A stretch of 64,000 bases of DNA from Alentia gelatinosa (Eukaryota; Annelida; Polychaeta; Phyllodocida; Polynoidae): NCBI GenBank assembly GCA_950022655.1, contig OX465579.1, forward strand, positions 14,607,088-14,671,087, read 5' to 3'. The notes beneath the pieces were generated by a model. It saw only the letters and a program-made list of their open reading frames with translations. It did not search any database and had not been told where the DNA came from. Of this stretch, positions 21,138 through 32,584 are shown in pieces. Position 1 is the stretch's first letter; every line of letters begins with the position of its first letter. The position numbers and the translations under genes were made by a program.

Positions 21138-21164
21138 AGCTCAGATTGTGACTACGACTGTGCT
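21138..21164 (+). promoter_or_regulatory. Constant-loop hairpin h6
   Basis: Second copy of h4: AGCTCAG, loop ATTGTGACTACGA, CTGTGCT, inside a 233-bp-spaced duplication. Confidence 0.6.
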
Positions 21165-21742
21165 AAACTTGGGTATTCTCTCCACACATTTTCCCACTGT
21201 ATCAATGTTGTCAAAATATAATATCCAATGCGTGAAAATAAGTGAGGTTGACATTAAACGAAATATGCCAACTACAAATCATATATGCTAAGGACCCTGC
21301 TCCTGATTTGAATCATCATATGTACTACAAAAATACTGATGTAGATATAGATAACAGATAATAGTGCATAACATGTGTTATGTAATCATATATGCTCTGA
21401 AGACTTTACCTACCTGTTATTTGATTGTATTACTGTTGTACTGTATTTCTTCGTATAAGTCTCGACATGCCATACACAATGTTATTTTGTTCTCGGGGAC
21501 TGCTACTATTATTGTACCTACGACTAAATTTATCAATAACCATCTCATCTCATTATTCCATCCCTTCACTGTGAAATCGGGTTGTCTGATATTTGATGTA
21601 TCGGCTTATCAAAGCTCCACTGGAACTACTATGTACTGAATAGTCCCCGATTGAGAGGGCCTGGACGGAAGAACGGCAGAATTGCCGAGTTCAGTGTTTG
21701 TATGATACAATACCCTAATAAAAATTGATAAAAAAAAAAAAT

Positions 21743-22825
21743 AACACAAACTACCAGTAGGTAATTCCCTTTTCAGTGACATAATCAAAAATTCCAGTTT
21801 CTTATTTTTTATACTGAGCTTTTGTCGCTTCCTTTTGAACCGCAGAGTCTAGTGAGTTCCAGAATTTAATGCCAGTGACAACAAAATTTAAGAAATACCC
21901 ACCCTCCCCCCTGTGGTGCCAACCAATATTGGCCCCTAATTAGTCGCTGGGTGAGGAGAAATGGCCCTGCCACACACAGACTGAGACCCGCTCAGCCCCA
22001 CTCACTGATCCTGCCCCCGGAAACCGACGTGTTCCTTTATCAGTGGCCTCAGATCGCTCAGAATATCGTAAGTCAGTCGTCCAGTGTAGACAGAATTAAC
22101 TCACGATTAACTCCCACTAATGACCACCACCCCCACCCAGAGATCCTGATGTGATGGTCAACGCCCTGCACAAATTTGCCTGAGATACCATAAAACTAGC
22201 TTGCGATTAAGGGAGCTAATCGGTGGGAACAAAATCGTACAGTGTGTTTGCCACTTTCGATATTTAGAGGGAGAAGAAATACATGCTTCGTGACATTATT
22301 TAGTCGCGTGACTTAGTCTAGTGTCCACTAAAGGTCCAGACCCACGTCGCATACATTTTATTGCCCATCGGTGGCCTACGGACCATATTTTATTGCACCA
22401 ACTGCTATGGATTCATGGCACTCAATCGCAAATAAAATCCAAGGTATGCCCCATCGGTGCGATGGATCGATCGCAATGCTTGTGGCACCATCTATGTATA
22501 GGCCTAGGTGCACAACTTTATTTCTAATATCATTAGATATACATACTTGATTATGATTATATTAGCTCTCACCCCTCACACTTTTCCAGGCATCAGAATT
22601 ACACCTAGGCTACAGCCACAGCCTGCCTTTTTCAGTTTTCACACCCTTGTTGATGCTGTCAGATGTGGTAGTCATTGACTGTAGTAGGCCCCAGGTGCCA
22701 ATATTAAGGGTAACAGTATACATGTAGTTAAGTATACCTCTGAGGACTTTTCTTAGTTAAATACAATAAGAACTACTCGATACATGTGCGTTAAATCCGT
22801 CACAGATCATGAACATTTCTAGATT
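21743..22825. other. No gene recognised
   Basis: Sequence downstream of the LINE, with moderately C-rich stretches at 21900-22150. No supported ORF or RNA. CGTCGCATAC and CCATCGGTGG-like words around 22340-22460 loosely resemble sequence at 23090-23230, perhaps an eroded inverted-repeat element. Confidence 0.5.
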
Positions 22826-23088
22826 TATCTTACCCCTGTTATTTTTCTCCCATAGACTTATCATTGGGAACTCGTTCTCCATGCCCGCACAAGTACTGCA
22901 GTCCAGTCTCCGTGGTTTATAGCCTGTGTGTTGTTAATTCTTTTAGTGTGTACAGGGGTGAGATATTAGCAACTAGTTTTGGTCAAAGTGTTTGTTCTCC
23001 AACTCGTTTGAATGCTGCATGATATTCACTCGGCTGTCGCCTCGTTCATATCACTCCACATTAAACTTGTTGGTTTCTTCTTTAGTGC
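22826..23088 (-). repeat. Head-tail palindromic element, family P8, copy B
   Basis: In inverse orientation, the tail lies between ATTTATCTTACCCCTG (22819) and CAGGGGTGAGATATT (22957), with CCCATAGACTTATCATTGGG and AACTCGTTCTCCATGCC. The head palindrome at about 22985-23088 has an ACTCGGCTGTCGCCTCG centre. Matches copy A at 5085-5350. Confidence 0.75.
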
Positions 23089-23242
23089 GAGGCGACGGAT
23101 CTGTCGCATCGCACACAATCGCACACGCGCGCAAGCCCTGCCCCACTGGAACGATTGCGATGCTTTTATGACCATCGCCGCCCGTGTATGACCTTCTATG
23201 GACTTGCGATGAAACCGTCGCACCATTGGGGCCGGGTCTTAA

Positions 23243-23775
23243 GCCTATAAGACACCGAAATTTGTTCCCGATATATCCCGACCATCGGCTCGGTGAGCGT
23301 CGGGAATAAAATTTCGGTGTCTTATACCTATAAGACAGCGACATCTACACTATTCCTGATCCCACTTCCTCCTTTTATAACCTCGTAAATTATCCGGGAT
23401 AAGATCAAAGGAAGCGGCCGGGTGCCGGGCCCGGCTGGGCCCCGGGCCGGGTGATAAGTATATATAGGTAATGATGCAAAGTTTAGTAACTTCTGGTCTA
23501 TTTAAAATATCAGATAACGGTTTTCAGAGTTTAAAACGGGCTGCTCAGAATCAGGAACAGTCGGTGAAAGTGTGTACACCGAAATCTTAAGGTCGGGGAG
23601 AGTCGGTCATATCTGACATGGTAGTAATGCCCGATGCATCGAGAAAAGCAATAAAATCGGGTCGGTGAAGCGCGTACATCGACCCGATTGATGCAGATTG
23701 TCACAGACCCGACGGATCCGTCGGGGAAAGCTAGAATCGGGCACAGCCGTCGGGTCGGTGTCTTATAGGCTTTAC
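23243..23775 (+). repeat. Palindromic element, family P9
   Basis: The head 23248-23330 is a near-perfect palindrome (CTATAAGACACCGAAATTT and its complement, centre near ATCGGCTCGGTGAGCG). CCTATAAGACAGCGA follows. The segment closes at about 23770 with GGTCGGTGTCTTATAGG, inverted relative to the start. CGTCGGGTCGG and CATCGACCCGA words recur inside. A GC-rich CCGGGCCCGG tract lies near 23420-23450. Confidence 0.65.
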
Positions 23776-24295
23776 ATATAAGAAGGGCAAAGGACGTGGC
23801 GAAAATAATCAACTTAGATAATCTCAGACCACGTTTGTGAACCTGGATACTAAGTTCATCAATTAACTGGCGGCAGATTGACATCTATTTGGAGTCCTGA
23901 CAATTAGTAAGCTGTCCTGAAATAACCCAAATGCCACGCTAAAAACTGGCCTGGATGATTGTCTCCCTGCAGCCATATGTAACTCCCATCCTGTCCTTAC
24001 CTGTGCATTTTTCTTATGGGTGAATAGGATGATCTATAAGCTATAATTTCCTGCCTTATTCATGTTATCGAAATAATCCTGAGAAAACCGCCAATTTTCT
24101 GAACTGAGCTTGTTTGTGATTGCTTCATATTAAGAGGCCAGCTCTTTTTCCTTTGTCACTAATGTGGCCCAGTTCTGACCACTCCCTGGAGCCTGTGGTT
24201 GTATTTCTACGGTGTCCTCTAAATGAAGTATCCTGGTTTCTCTCATTATCAGTCTGTCGGATCTTGTCACTTGTCCAAGTGGAATAATATCAAGA

Positions 24296-24573
24296 AATGT
24301 CACGAAATTTCATATGATTGTTTATGTATGGCACGAGTTGTGCACGCGGAATAATATCACGAAGCGGAGCTGAGTGATATCTGTAGCTGAAGGCAACGAA
24401 TGCCATGTAAACAATTATATGAAATTGAGTGTCATTTAGATTTTATCCTACCCCGTCACATGTTTTTAACCTCGTATGTGACCCGTGGCATATAAATAAT
24501 TTATGGCATAACCGTGGCATACAGTCACACCATGTTAAGCCTATGGTGATTTATATGAGGGGTAGGATAATAG
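24296..24573 (+). repeat. Head-tail palindromic element, family P2, copy B
   Basis: Head 24307-24438 (ATTTCATATGATTGTTTATG.. with complement, centre GAAGCGGAGCTGAG). Tail 24448-24573 from TTTTATCCTACCCC to GGGGTAGGATAA. TGGCATA occurs three times and the conserved CATGTTAAGCCTATGG block lies just inside the right end. Confidence 0.85.
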
Positions 24574-24659
24574 TGATTATCTTAAAAGGTAATTAATGAA
24601 CATGTATACAAGTGTGTATAGATATATGATTGTATTGAAGCTGAGTACAAATGAGATAT

Positions 24660-24992
24660 ATACACAATATTGACTGGTTTCAGATACAAGCGGCCGTATG
24701 TTCCGAGGAGTTGACGCGTAATAATATCCGAGCGTATGCGAGGATATTGCCGAGAGTCAACTCCGAGGAGCATACAACCGCTTTTATCTGAAACCAGTCT
24801 ATATTGTATTTATTATCCACCTTTTCTGGGCGAGTGTCATGTCAATATCAGTTCATTTTAGTTATGCACTACTTTTCTGTACGCACTATTTTTCCATATG
24901 CGCCACCCGGAGCATAGAACATATCCGTATCCGTATGTCCATACACACTCCCTATGTTTTTTCTATGGACACTTCGCATTAGGTGGATAATA
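24660..24992 (+). repeat. Head-tail palindromic element, family P5
   Basis: Head 24670-24800 is a palindrome with 58-bp arms (GACTGGTTTCAGATA.. and complement) around a GAGCGTATGCGA loop. The tail runs from TTTATTATCCACC to AGGTGGATAATAAA. The head word GCCGTATGTTCC recurs in the tail as CCGTATGTCC. Confidence 0.85.
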
Positions 24993-25329
24993 AATAACAT
25001 TACACATATCCTAATGGAGAAATCCCTCATCATCCTCAATTTTCCACTCTTTTTGCTGTTGTTAAAAACGTTCCTACATTTAACCTACATTCCCTCATTA
25101 ATTTCATTAACTAGACTTAAACCTATACCAGAAGCCCGCACCATTGCCTGCACCAAAGCATAAATATTCAGCAATCTGTTTTTAAATTTTAATTCCCATC
25201 CCTCCGCTGAGACAGATCATCCAATTCAGATCCGCTTTGTTTTAGCGCATTGATTGACAGACAATACGGCCATATTTCCATCGAGCGGTGCTATTAATAT
25301 TTTTTTTATCTCTCTCTCGTCTTGAGTCC

Positions 25330-26190
25330 CGGTGGTCAGCAGCTATTAGGCGGGAGGTAGAACCCAGAGGAGAGCAGTGCCGGTGTGGGGTGGGTCGGAG
25401 TCCACATGAGAGCCAGCCCACAAAACCTGTGTCGGTGACAGCTTCCGCTGGCCTTTAATAAGGGACGGCGGCGGGGGGGAGGCACTGCCCCGACCAACCT
25501 ACTAACCAGGCCGCCCCTCACAGTGGGCGGGTTGGGCAGGTGGCCGGCAGGGACAACCTCCATGTCCAGTGCCGGTACACGCCGGGGGAGGGCCCGCCCA
25601 GCGGCGGCGGCGGCGGCGGCGGAAAGCATCCGCTCACTTGCACGGCGGCGGAGGCACAGCGGAGCACGGCACAGACACAACCAGCGCCAGATATGCTAAA
25701 CATGCGGAGCGCTGCAAGCCAGCGCGCACGTTCATAATAGCATGTGCATACATTTGATGGTACACACCACCACCGGGGGACATGAGGAGGAGGAGGAGGA
25801 GGAGGAGGAGGCTGGGAGCTGGTGACAGCGGGCGGAGGAAGTGCACTGACCTAACCGTGGAGGAGCACGCCGGAGGAGGAGGAGGAGCCGTGACACCTTT
25901 CTGAGACTGACCCAGGCACAGAGTAGACCGTGGAGAGGGCTTGCAGGCCGCCTGTCCTCCAGCAGCAAGCCCCCCGCCCGCGCACACAGGATGCTAGCCC
26001 CGGTGTCTACCCACCGCCGGCCCCCGCGAGTAGTATAACACCAAGTGGGCCTGGCGCAGGCTTCGCCGTGGAGGAGGGTGGCCAACCTGGGTTTCCCTGT
26101 CACCTGTACACTCAGTACGCAAGCCCACAGGTAGGTGTACCCGCTGCCAGCGGTAAAGCACGGGCAGGGATTTACTCGCCCTGTTAAGCA
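25330..26190. promoter_or_regulatory. CpG-rich island with CGG and GAG triplet runs
   Basis: GC content and CpG frequency rise sharply against the AT-rich surroundings. It contains a (CGG)7-type run near 25600-25621 and (GAG)n near 25785-25811. A CCCACAGGTAGGTG string at about 26123 would suit a 5' splice donor. This could be the promoter and first exon of a gene lying outside my recognition. Overlapping frames on both strands have no recognisable domain and some lack ATG starts. No TATA box or host protein is identifiable. Confidence 0.5.
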
Positions 26191-26379
26191 TTGCGCTCTG
26201 TATCTCTGCACACTCGTACACACACTAGTATATGTAGACACAATGGGAATCCAACACACACAATCGATATAGCCTAGAGCGGGTGTAAATAGACACTATA
26301 GTGTCCACTGAGGAGTAGCATGTTTTCGTGTCGCCAGACTATGGATCACACTTATTCGCGGCTATACGGTACTAATAAG

Positions 26380-26684
26380 GAACTGCATCGAGATCCATAG
26401 CCACTGTAAATATGCTATGAGTTTCGCTTGCGGAGTAATCTCCCGAGGCAAAGCCGGTGAGATTGTGTAGCACACCAAAATGAATGGCATATTATCAATG
26501 GCTATGGATCGAGTGCGGTTCAGATTTTATCTCACCTCTATCATTGATTAATTGGCTAATATGTGGGACATCATTCCCCATTGAGTGTTTTATACAATAC
26601 TCCACGGGCGGTGAGTACGAGTTTCCAATGTTAAGTCTATGGGGGGGGGGGGGGGTACCAGGGGTGAGATAAAACCTAATACTT
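26380..26684 (+). repeat. Head-tail palindromic element, family P4
   Basis: The head about 26384-26515 has GAGATCCATAGCCA and its complement TGGCTATGGATCGAG as outer arms, with CCCGAGGCAAAGCCGG inside. The tail runs from TTTTATCTCACC to GGGGTGAGATAAAA. CCATTGAGTG and GGTGAGTACGAGTTTCC words precede the conserved CAATGTTAAGTCTATGG block, which runs into a G15-type run. Confidence 0.8.
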
Positions 26685-26689
26685 GGGCT

Positions 26690-28060
26690 GTATTTCATCC
26701 CACTGGACCCCACATAGGGTTCTACCCATATCTGCCATCTGCCTCAGTGATGTACGTATGCCGCTCACGCTTACACAGACAACTCCCATGCGTGTGGATC
26801 ACTGCCTCTCTGTATTACTATAGACACCTACCCTTTCACCCCCTTTACAATTGACAATGATCAATAAGCCACAGTGTCGAGATCCCCACCCTGCAAACGA
26901 CATAGGGATTCTATCAATATTTCAGAGAGCCCTCATTATATGGTCCTATACAGTCATCAGAGGTTATATTCTTAGTTCAACAAGCGTAGTTTAATGGTTG
27001 AATTGCAATTCAGCATAGTGTTCCCCTTTAGGCTATGTAAATGATGTAAACTGTAATGATATGATGTCCTTATTTAGACTGATTGATGTCTTTCCAAATA
27101 TAGAATTCCCGATAGGTCATATATTTTCATTTGCCTGCCACTCCCAGGCTTCAGGCCGCTTTAAATGAATAATGCGCCCACACAATACCAATGCATGCTT
27201 TTGTGTGAGCAGTCTATAGTAGGGAGTCCTCTTGCATTTTTGTGTTTGTGTACACTAGGCCTTACTATGGCAAGATTATTAGATCAATTCTCTTCATGGT
27301 TATTTCCAGATTTAGAAACCACTGTTTTTAGAAGGGAACTTAATACCTCGTGTAAATGTTATTAGAATTTGATATCAATCGTGAGGTTAGTGGCTATCCG
27401 AAACTGCGAGCAAATAAAAGCACTTTCATAATACCATGACTCGATAAGGTCATATTTCCATGTAGTGTTCATAATTTGAAAAGACTTTAAAGGTGTATAA
27501 CTTCCGAAATTCTAAATTCTAATTGAACAAATTAGAGGTTTAACTACCCAAACAAGAATTCTGAAATTCTCCTTTGTAAAAGGTCCCTGGCCCCATATAG
27601 GACTTCATAAATGGTAGAATTAACTAAGGTTATTCATTGTAAACCACATTAATCATATGTATATCACATGGTTTCTTCTGGGTGATGTAGAAGGGGTAAT
27701 GTATGTTGTGTTGTTTTGGGTTAAGTTCTTTAATCTTCCATGAATAATATTCAGGAGGAAAATAATATGCGAGGGTTGTTTGTACATCAAAACCTTTATT
27801 TATAAAGAGCGTGTTCAGCATTATAACCAGTGCTTATATAAGAAGAACATATCATCTTCTTTCTTTCTTCTAATCTGCATACGTATTTGTGAATATGAAT
27901 CATGACTACCTAGCAGTGTTTTTAAAAAATATATCATTTATCATTCATATCAAATAGCGTCTACAAACCATCTTTTTCATCTGAACTATACTAATGACCA
28001 TAACTCTTAAGTGAGATATAGTGTTATTCTACCACATCTCAAATATTCTCCTATGATAGA
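26690..28060. other. No gene recognised
   Basis: AT-rich sequence with only short spurious frames. No domain, RNA gene or repeat structure identified. Confidence 0.55.
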
Positions 28061-28065
28061 ACTGT

Positions 28066-28155
28066 TAAAGGCATATTGAAAGGATCAATGTCAATATATA
28101 GAAAAAAAACCCACTAGGTGACACCGCTGCGGATTATAGGATATGCCTTTAAATA
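28066..28155. mobile_element. Very short MITE-like repeat
   Basis: About 88 bp with inverted ends TTAAAGGCATAT and ATATGCCTTTAA. Its right part (CACCGCTGCGGATTATAGG) recurs inverted near 30635-30690 as CCTGCAATCCGCAGCGGT, so it is dispersed. Confidence 0.6.
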
Positions 28156-28252
28156 CATTCCTCGTACAGTGGTGAAGTGATAACTCTATCTCAATGCCGG
28201 CGAGGATACTATGGCGTGAATGACGATCATTCTGTCCCCATAATGTAATTTG

Positions 28253-28645
28253 CTTTATAATCCATCGCATACAAAGCCCCCATTGAAAATGTATGGGGAG
28301 TCAGTAAACCACTACCCATCGTATAAAACCTTTCAGATACCATAACTGTGGTATACGGATTCAAAGCTGTGGTATACGGCCTCAAAACCATGGTATACAG
28401 GAAATAGTCCCCTTTGCTATAGAGCAAAGAAAGAGTTCCTAATGCTATACCCGTTAATATGGCAATTACTGGGTTTAATTTATTCGAAAAGATAGTAAAT
28501 GCAACAAACGATGATTCCTTGGATAAGCGGCTCTGTAATCCACTCGCGGTTGACGTCGTAATACAATTGCTAGGGCTCCTGTATTACGACGCGTCAACCT
28601 CTCGTGGTGTACGGCCGCCTGTCCACAAAACCATCGATCATTGTC
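28253..28645 (-). repeat. Head-tail palindromic element, family P1, copy C
   Basis: Inverse orientation of the P1 type. The tail starts at TTATAATCCATC, with GTATACGG..GTGGTATACGGCC words. It ends in a head palindrome (about 28500-28640) that carries TTGACGTCGTAATA and CGGCCGCCTGTCCAC. Confidence 0.85.
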
Positions 28646-29287
28646 TATTTGTTTACGACTTTACCTGATGAGCGGCTCGGGAAATAATGCCGGTGAGAAT
28701 GAGTGAACTTCCTGGGGACCCTAATATCTAGGGCGTGCTATGGCAACCAGGAGCACACGTGGGGGAGATTAGAGAGTGTGTATAGGGCGCAGGGATTGTT
28801 GATTCCATCGTCCTATTACAGGAAATTGGCGTAGTTCGACTGCGACACATAGCAAGGACGCCATACAGGTCACTGTTTATTCGCAGGCTAATTGCAACTT
28901 TGTTCCGTAGATATAGGGCACAGAGTGATTGCTAGTTCTACCATCATCCGCTATAACATAGGGCCACTGTTATTAGTTGTTATAATATGTTGATAACCAT
29001 GAGATGAATCTAAAACCCCGCTATGACAAGCCCCCCACACCCTCTCCCAATAGAGAAAATCCATTGATAACTGTGTTTTGTTTGGCATCGGAAGCAAGAT
29101 GGCCGCTTCCTTTGGTTGCCGTTGGGGGGAAGATGGCGACGCGCATACCGTGATCGCTAGGTACCCAATATGTGCGTTATTGGTCTGACTAAGCACTCTG
29201 CCTGGCTATGGCAGGTCTGTGTGGTTTTAACTCAATATTCATTGAGTGAGAAATTCCCCTTGGTTTGAGTTATTGCGTTGTATTGTG
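28646..29287. other. No gene recognised
   Basis: No supported gene or repeat. CTGATGAGCGG near 28667 resembles a hammerhead string but lacks the rest. Confidence 0.55.
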
Positions 29288-29315
29288 GTTTCGACCCTTG
29301 GGGAAGTCTCATCAG
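29288..29315 (-). ncRNA. Hammerhead-ribozyme-like core 2
   Basis: On the minus strand: CTGATGA, stem II GACTT/GGGTC (two G-U pairs) with a 6-nt loop CCCCAA, then GAAAC. The flanks match core 1: CACCTC.C before and CACA after. Stem II sequence differs from core 1 but still pairs. Stems I and III were not found nearby. The surrounding minus-strand frame (29239-29490) has no recognised domain. Confidence 0.5.
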
Positions 29316-31130
29316 GTGAGGTGCGTACCCTTGTGTTGATATGGTTTACTAGTGGCTTGGACCCACCGGTGTAAAGAAAGAAGATTGTATCTTTGGTCAT
29401 AGTTCGTTTTAATAGTCGTCGTTTGAAAAGTCCCCGGTCTTTTTCCAACACTGAAAGGAGACAGGCACACACCCTCAACCATGCATACATAATCGTAGTA
29501 AAGAAGAAACATACATCGACAATAGGGAAAGGAGGACTAGGATAGGAGATGCACCTATCTTGAAATCACATCATTTAAATCTGGAAACATTCATACGAAG
29601 TGTCTGGTACAATGCAGCAGAGGAGTGGAAAAAATTTGAGTCCTACAATGAGAACTATACCATGCTATGATGAAACATACAAAGGAAGACCTGATTGCCC
29701 TCAGACTGTTTTACTAATAGGGTGCGTTATATTCTGTCTCCCACCCCAACTCCTACCAACAAGCCTTAATTATGTAAATCAAAACACCACATACACATTG
29801 TAAATACCATACCAATTTGTTAATACCTTTATCTGTAAATTTAATTTTAGATTATAGAAAAAAGGAACATGCTTGGTCATGGAGGCTGACCAAATGGGCC
29901 ATGCTCTATACAGCAGGAACTCAAATTGCTGAAACTACAGCAGGCTTCCTTGGCCTGTTTTTAAGCAGGCTCACAAACAAGGTGATATATATTAGTGAGT
30001 GGGAGAGCCGCTGGTAATATAGGGAGACATGGTTAGTGTGCCCGAATGAAATCTGTTCCGAATTGTTTTGGACGGGAATGTTCACCGAGTTCGCAGAACG
30101 AGGAGAATATTTCAGGCCGAAATACAACAAGAAACATATGTAATTCAGACACGCTCTCTCCTTATTATCATATACCTGGAAGTCATTAAAATGTCATTTT
30201 ACAGTGGTCACATGGTACAGAATGACATATGAATATCATTTCGTCTCTCAGTGACGAATGGAAGTTACCTGTTAGGTGACTTATGAAATGACTGCAGCGC
30301 ATGTTAATTGCGTTAAGCACTAAACAAAGAAGATTGAATAATCTCCAGTACAGTTGTTACAAATAAAATATTTGCGACGATGGAAGACCGCCCATGTAGG
30401 CAAATTGTTGACAATAATAAAAATCCATACTCCTAGTCAGTAAACGTGAGGCATTCGCCAATAAACATACATGATAACTACCTGTACCCCTTCCCTACAG
30501 AAATCCGATCTTATTACAATAGACACGCCAGTAAGGACATTATTGCATGTGCATATAATATAGAGTTATTGAAGTGGAGACCAGAAACATGAATAGGTGA
30601 TAGTGGTAACAAGCGAGTAGAGGATTTGTCTTAAAGGCATATCCTGCAATCCGCAGCGGTACCACTTGGTAATTTGAAATATTGACATCTATCCCTTCAA
30701 ATTGGTTCTTTGGGACGTATTTTAATACTAGGAGCACATAAGATATTCATCATAGATGAATGAGCGTGCAATTATAATTATTAAAAGGTTTGGGTTTGAT
30801 TCAGTCTATGGATCGTTTTTTATAACCCACTTCGACCTAGTCCACTTGCCATTTCTGCAACTGCCTATCTAGGATCCAAACACATCAATCACCAGTGGGT
30901 CTTGAGGTATTTCGGTCTTGAGTGATTGGTCATGGTCAGGTGGGCACACCTCTAAGACCCTGATACACTGGCTCCCTGCTCTATTCTCACTATCACAGTG
31001 AACAGCATGCAGATAGTAAAGGGATAGTTTTCTGAAAGCACAATTTAAGTTCAATGTGACCACTCTAACCTCTAGATGATGAATTTAGTGCGTGCAAGTA
31101 CGCTCGAACTAGTTGAATGGCATCCAATAT
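29316..31130. other. No gene recognised
   Basis: Short spurious frames only. Fragments of dispersed repeats occur near 30625-30690 (shared with 28066-28155) and 30740-30800 (shared with 4125-4160 and 4410-4430). Confidence 0.55.
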
Positions 31131-31450
31131 TTTTCCAGCTTGTCCTAACCCAATATGTGAAATAGGCCTATTTACAGTTGCTGATTTATATAGGTAATAT
31201 ACTGAAAAATATGGTTTTCTTCAATTCTCTCAAAATTGTGTTCAGTGACCTACAGTGTTCATAACTTAGATGTGTAGTACTACTCATTAACTATATTTTG
31301 TGAAGATTTGAAGAAAATGAAATGGAATATACTGTGTAAAAACTAACTTTTAAAATTTCCTATCGATCTCTAGATCAGAAACCAGCATGATGACCCACCA
31401 GCTTTTATATTAACTATGTGTTCTACAACACTTGAAGATCATCATATTCA
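31130..31450 (+). repeat. Dispersed repeat R1, copy 1
   Basis: Runs from about ATAGGCCTATTTACA through ATGGTTTTCTTCAATTCTCT to TGTTCTACAACACTTGAAG. The same blocks appear in reverse order and orientation at 40515-40780. Noncoding; no terminal structure recognised. Confidence 0.7.
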
Positions 31451-31728
31451 ACCGCTTATATTAACGGAGCATATAACCGCTTATATCTAAAACCTTCTAT
31501 GGACACTTTGTATTAGCTGTAGCAGACAGTAGTGTGGCATAATAAGCAAAAAACTACAATCAATGAACAATCAGGTTTTATACTACTGCAGGGAATTATT
31601 CACCTGTGTAAATAGTGTAACCAAACTCGAGTTTGGTCAGGTCTGGTCTGTTCCTCACTACACTCAACTAACGCTTCGCGTAGTAACACACAACCTTCCC
31701 GTCATGGCATAAACACTGACAAGTCTAA

Positions 31729-32044
31729 AGCCCAATGCCCATCTACCGATTTCGGAACATTTATGTACGTTTGTCGGCGACAAACGGAGGGTAATTTGTC
31801 TAAGCCGAGCCATCCTAACAGAGTCGGTAGATGTAGGACAGCTAGGCAAGGCTACCCAGCGATTAGTGAACACTCGGTTTCATTGGTTTTTGCCCTCCCC
31901 CAGCGATTAGTGGACCATACACCGATTTTATCAGTGTGCGGATCGAACGAGGGGTTACGTAATTTGCCTGCGACAAGGTGACCAACTCCTATACGAATTG
32001 GGAACTAATTGTTCTACCCTAAATCGGTAGATGGGCATCCGGCT
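31729..32044 (+). mobile_element. PIF/Harbinger-type MITE, family H1, copy 1
   Basis: 316 bp flanked by TAA on both sides. Inverted ends are AGCCCAATGCCCATCTACCG and the complement of AGCCGGATGCCCATCTACCG. The interior has paired CCAGCGATTAGTG words and a TTTGTCGGCGACAAA palindrome. The full-length copy at 61943-62258 has exactly the same length with TTA flanks. A 3-bp TWA duplication is the PIF/Harbinger signature. No transposase. Confidence 0.88.
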
Positions 32045-32159
32045 TAACTCTCGTTCGGTTCCTACTAATTCCACAACTATGATGTTAAAGTACAACCTCT
32101 CCCACCCACTCAATTGCTCAATCAACAGAGTCAGTACATGTAGTTATCACCAGACCTAT

Positions 32160-32550
32160 GCCCTATTCACTTCCTGGTTGTTGTTTGCCGAGAAGTGGCA
32201 AAAACATGTAAAGTGCAATATGATTATATACCTGTGGCCACATGTCCTACGTATACCGCTCGCTCCTAGCCATATTGTTTTTATGACCATACAACACGTA
32301 CCTGTCGTGTGGGGTATGTATGTGGCGTACAGGGTATGTACGGCAGTGAAACCTAACACACCATCCAAAAGTGAAAGTAAAAAATGGCTATTTTAAGGTA
32401 TATAGTAATACGAAAACAGGTATACAGTATGTGTATGTGATAAATACTTGGTATAATTGACGACCAGATGAAACTCTGCCTTCGGTACCGGTTCAGCTCA
32501 TTGTATATTTTAGCGGGTATGTATCACATGCAGTCCCAGTAACCCGGTTT
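32160..32550 (-). repeat. Head-tail palindromic element, family P7, copy A
   Basis: In inverse orientation, the tail ends at AAGGTATATAGTAATACG (about 32394). The head lies at about 32410-32540, with GTGTATGTGATAAATAC and GGTATGTATCACATGCAG arms and a CTGCCTTCGGTACCGG centre. GTACGGCAG and GGCGTACAGGGTATG words lie in the tail. Matches 51440-51772. Confidence 0.75.
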
Positions 32551-32584
32551 CTGTATAATGTAGCTTGTATTACAATATTTTCAA

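Larger units (their letters stand above)
14000..21742 (+). mobile_element. Three-ORF LINE with NADAR and SGNH domains (inactive copy)
   Basis: Non-LTR retrotransposon. The order is a 5' UTR of uncertain start (14000 is approximate), ORF1 (coiled coil, RNA-binding, NADAR), an SGNH esterase-like ORF, an endonuclease/RT ORF, then a 1-kb 3' UTR. The 3' UTR has repeated hairpins and the element ends in a short A-rich tract at about 21730-21742. SGNH esterases are known in ORF1 of CR1-type LINEs, and the RT style fits the CR1/Jockey group. A NADAR domain in a LINE is not something I know to be described. This copy is dead: frameshifts in ORF1 and ORF3, stops, and a 1.07-kb insertion at 17351-18416. 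No target duplication identified. Confidence 0.88.
20707..21742 (+). other. 3' UTR of the NADAR LINE with repeated hairpins and A-rich end
   Basis: Noncoding. It has two roughly 233-bp-spaced copies of a block reading TAAGCTCAGATTGTGACTAC (20901 and 21136) and a short tandem of TGTCTCGTACTGAGTT near 21040-21085. Five constant-loop hairpins lie within it. The final 85 bp (about 21657-21742) has GGAAGAACG..ATTGCCGA and ends TAATAAAAATTGATA plus A-run. The same tail layout is found on the SINE at 37362-37645. Confidence 0.8.

Noticed and set aside
25930..26187. First coding exon of a host protein
   Set aside because: The frame starts at GTG rather than ATG and encodes no recognisable domain. 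Only the CpG island and donor-like string support it.
28660..28700. Third hammerhead-like site (CTGATGAGCGGCTCGGGAAA)
   Set aside because: It lacks a proper stem II length and the invariant CGAAA joining, so it is not comparable to the two reported cores.
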